Of a DNA stretch of 64,000 bases, positions 62,899 through 64,000 are shown piece by piece. Positions within the stretch are counted from its first letter, which is position 1. Every line of letters starts with the position of its first letter. The stretch comes from Arthrobacter caoxuetaonis. Its GTDB lineage: Bacteria; Actinomycetota; Actinomycetes; Actinomycetales; Micrococcaceae. The stretch spans positions 1,550,001 to 1,614,000 of the forward strand of contig NZ_CP099466.1 in NCBI RefSeq assembly GCF_023921125.1, in the 5' to 3' direction. The notes below the pieces were generated by a model. That model was not told where the DNA came from, did no database searches, and saw only the letters and a list, made by a program, of their open reading frames with translations. The translations under genes were made by a program, and so were the position numbers.

Positions 62899-64000
62899 TA
62901 CTTCGAAGCCTCCGTGGACTCGGTGTTGTAATCGGGGTGGTTGGGGTTTTCCCAGATGACGGTGGCGCCCATGCCCAGGCCGATGCACATGGTCGTCATG
63001 CCGTAGCGCACCGACGGGTCCTCCTCGAACTGGCGGGCCAGCTGCGTCATCAGGCGCACGCCTGAGGAAGCCAGGGGGTGTCCGACGGCGATGGCCCCGC
63101 CATAGCGGTTCACGCGGGGGTCGTCGTCGGCAATGCCGAAGTGGTCCAGGAAAGAGAGGACCTGCACGGCGAAGGCCTCGTTGATTTCGAACAGGCCGAT
63201 GTCCTCGATGGACAGGCCGGTCTGCTTCAGTGCCTTTTCGGTGGCAGGCACCGGTCCGATGCCCATGACCTCGGGCTCGACGCCGGCGAAGGCGTAGCCC
63301 ACCATGCGCATCTTCACGGGCAGGCCGAGCTCCTCGGCGGCATCCGCGGACGCGAGCAGTGCGGTGGTGGCGCCGTCGTTCAGTCCCGACGCGTTGCCCG
63401 CGGTGACGCGGCCGTGCGGGCGGAACGGGGTGCGCAGGGTGGCCAGGTCTTCAACCGTGGTTCCCGGGCGGGGCCCTTCGTCAACCGAGCTGAGTGTCCA
63501 GCCGGCGCCGGCCTTCTTGGTGGCAACGGGAACCAGGTCCGGCTGGATCTGGTTGCCTGCGTAGGCCTTGGCCAGTTTCTCCTGGCTGGCAGCGGCGTAA
63601 GCGTCGGTGCGTTCCTTGGTGATGTCCGGGAAACGGTCATGCAGATTCTCGGCGGTGTTGCCCATGTTCAGGGCAGCCGGGTCCACGAGGCGCTCGGTGA
63701 CGAAGCGCGGGTTGGGATCCGCGCCGGCCCCCATCGGGTGGTGGCCCATGTGTTCCACGCCGCCGGCAATCACGACGTCGTACGCGCCGAAGCCGATGCC
63801 CGAAGCAGTGGTGGTCACGGCGGTCATGGCGCCCGCGCACATGCGGTCGATAGCGAAGCCGGGAACCGTACGGGGCAGACCGGCCAGGAGTGCCGCGGTG
63901 CGGCCGATGGTCAGGCCCTGGTCGCCGGACTGGGTGGTGGCGGCAATGGCTACCTCGTCAACGCGTTCCGGAGGCAGCGACGGGTTGCGGCGCAGCAGTT
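62898..64000 (-). CDS. fadA: Acetyl-CoA C-acyltransferase (thiolase), 5' end beyond window
   Basis: The frame is open to the window edge, giving 366 visible C-terminal residues. The acylated cysteine is in DRMCAGAM, the second catalytic His and loop in VGHPLASSGVRL, and the final catalytic Cys in TTMCIGLGMGATV. It cleaves 3-ketoacyl-CoA with CoA, the last step of beta-oxidation. Upstream sequence (ATTQSGDQGLTIGR) is standard thiolase, so only the extreme N-terminus is missing. It is co-transcribed with fadB. Confidence 0.94.
   Translation of the reverse strand, partial: LLRRNPSLPPERVDEVAIAATTQSGDQGLTIGRTAALLAGLPRTVPGFAIDRMCAGAMTAVTTTASGIGFGAYDVVIAGGVEHMGHHPMGAGADPNPRFVTERLVDPAALNMGNTAENLHDRFPDITKERTDAYAAASQEKLAKAYAGNQIQPDLVPVATKKAGAGWTLSSVDEGPRPGTTVEDLATLRTPFRPHGRVTAGNASGLNDGATTALLASADAAEELGLPVKMRMVGYAFAGVEPEVMGIGPVPATEKALKQTGLSIEDIGLFEINEAFAVQVLSFLDHFGIADDDPRVNRYGGAIAVGHPLASSGVRLMTQLARQFEEDPSVRYGMTTMCIGLGMGATVIWENPNHPDYNTESTEASK

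Noticed and set aside
1-64000. tRNA, rRNA, CRISPR arrays, insertion sequences, integrases, prophage
   Set aside because: I searched the intergenic stretches by eye on both strands and saw no cloverleaf, regular spacer array, transposase or integrase.

Overview
The window is high-GC chromosomal DNA from an actinobacterium, most likely a member of the Micrococcaceae close to Arthrobacter sensu lato. The evidence is a set of actinobacterial families (SepH, DUF3093, DUF3159, DUF3710, DUF4193, DUF5998, CsoR, a mycothiol-type MDMPI protein), frequent GTG and TTG starts, tight stop/start overlaps, and several promoters of the leaderless type (TANNNT six or seven bases before the start codon). I see no rRNA, tRNA, insertion sequence, integrase or CRISPR array. 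Product names rest on motif recognition in translated reading frames; no database search was possible.

Region 1 (1-33890) looks like conserved chromosome. It starts with the 3' end of a type IIA topoisomerase B subunit, whose A-subunit partner lies 12 kb away on the other strand. Between them are a BlaI repressor and M56 membrane protease pair, a cytochrome bd module (cydA, cydB and a fused cydDC) with four identical-format palindromes in front of it, a tandem GNAT protein, a DtxR-family regulator, and a copper module (csoR-copZ-copA) with a clear CsoR-type operator. A GNAT/acyl-CoA-synthetase fusion of the protein-acetyltransferase type follows, then DUF5998, an alkaline-phosphatase-superfamily protein, thymidine kinase, SepH, DUF4193, DUF3093, dut, DUF3710, an OB-fold protein, DUF3159, two TrkA-type potassium proteins, a TrmA/RlmD-like RNA methyltransferase, aconitase and dxs.

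Region 2 (33900-60760) looks accessory. It holds an NmrA-like reductase, a small primase-type DNA-binding protein, an aldo/keto reductase and a truncated hemerythrin protein. Next is a six-gene translationally coupled operon (37226-43372) with an 11-nt-periodic PHO-box-like array upstream. It combines three different phosphatases with a complete AfuABC/FbpABC-type importer, so I read it as an uptake-and-hydrolysis system for a phosphorylated organic compound. Then come DUF4287, an MDMPI-like protein, a divergent mannose-6-phosphate-isomerase-like protein, a short UvrA of the UvrA2 type, a two-component system joined to an anion transporter and glycerate kinase, an arsenic operon whose last enzyme has a tail with three Cys-Cys pairs, and two proteins of unknown or loosely known role.

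Region 3 (60763-64000) is the fatty-acid oxidation pair fadB-fadA, the latter cut by the window edge.

The least expected signal is a structured intergenic element found three times (36200-36291, 48735-48824, 60679-60735). Each copy lies 13-28 nt after a stop codon, in the sense of the upstream gene. Paired bases covary while internal-loop bases stay the same, which points to a conserved 3'-end RNA structure. A second unexplained structure is a 133-bp symmetric set of four 17-bp boxes at 60292-60424.
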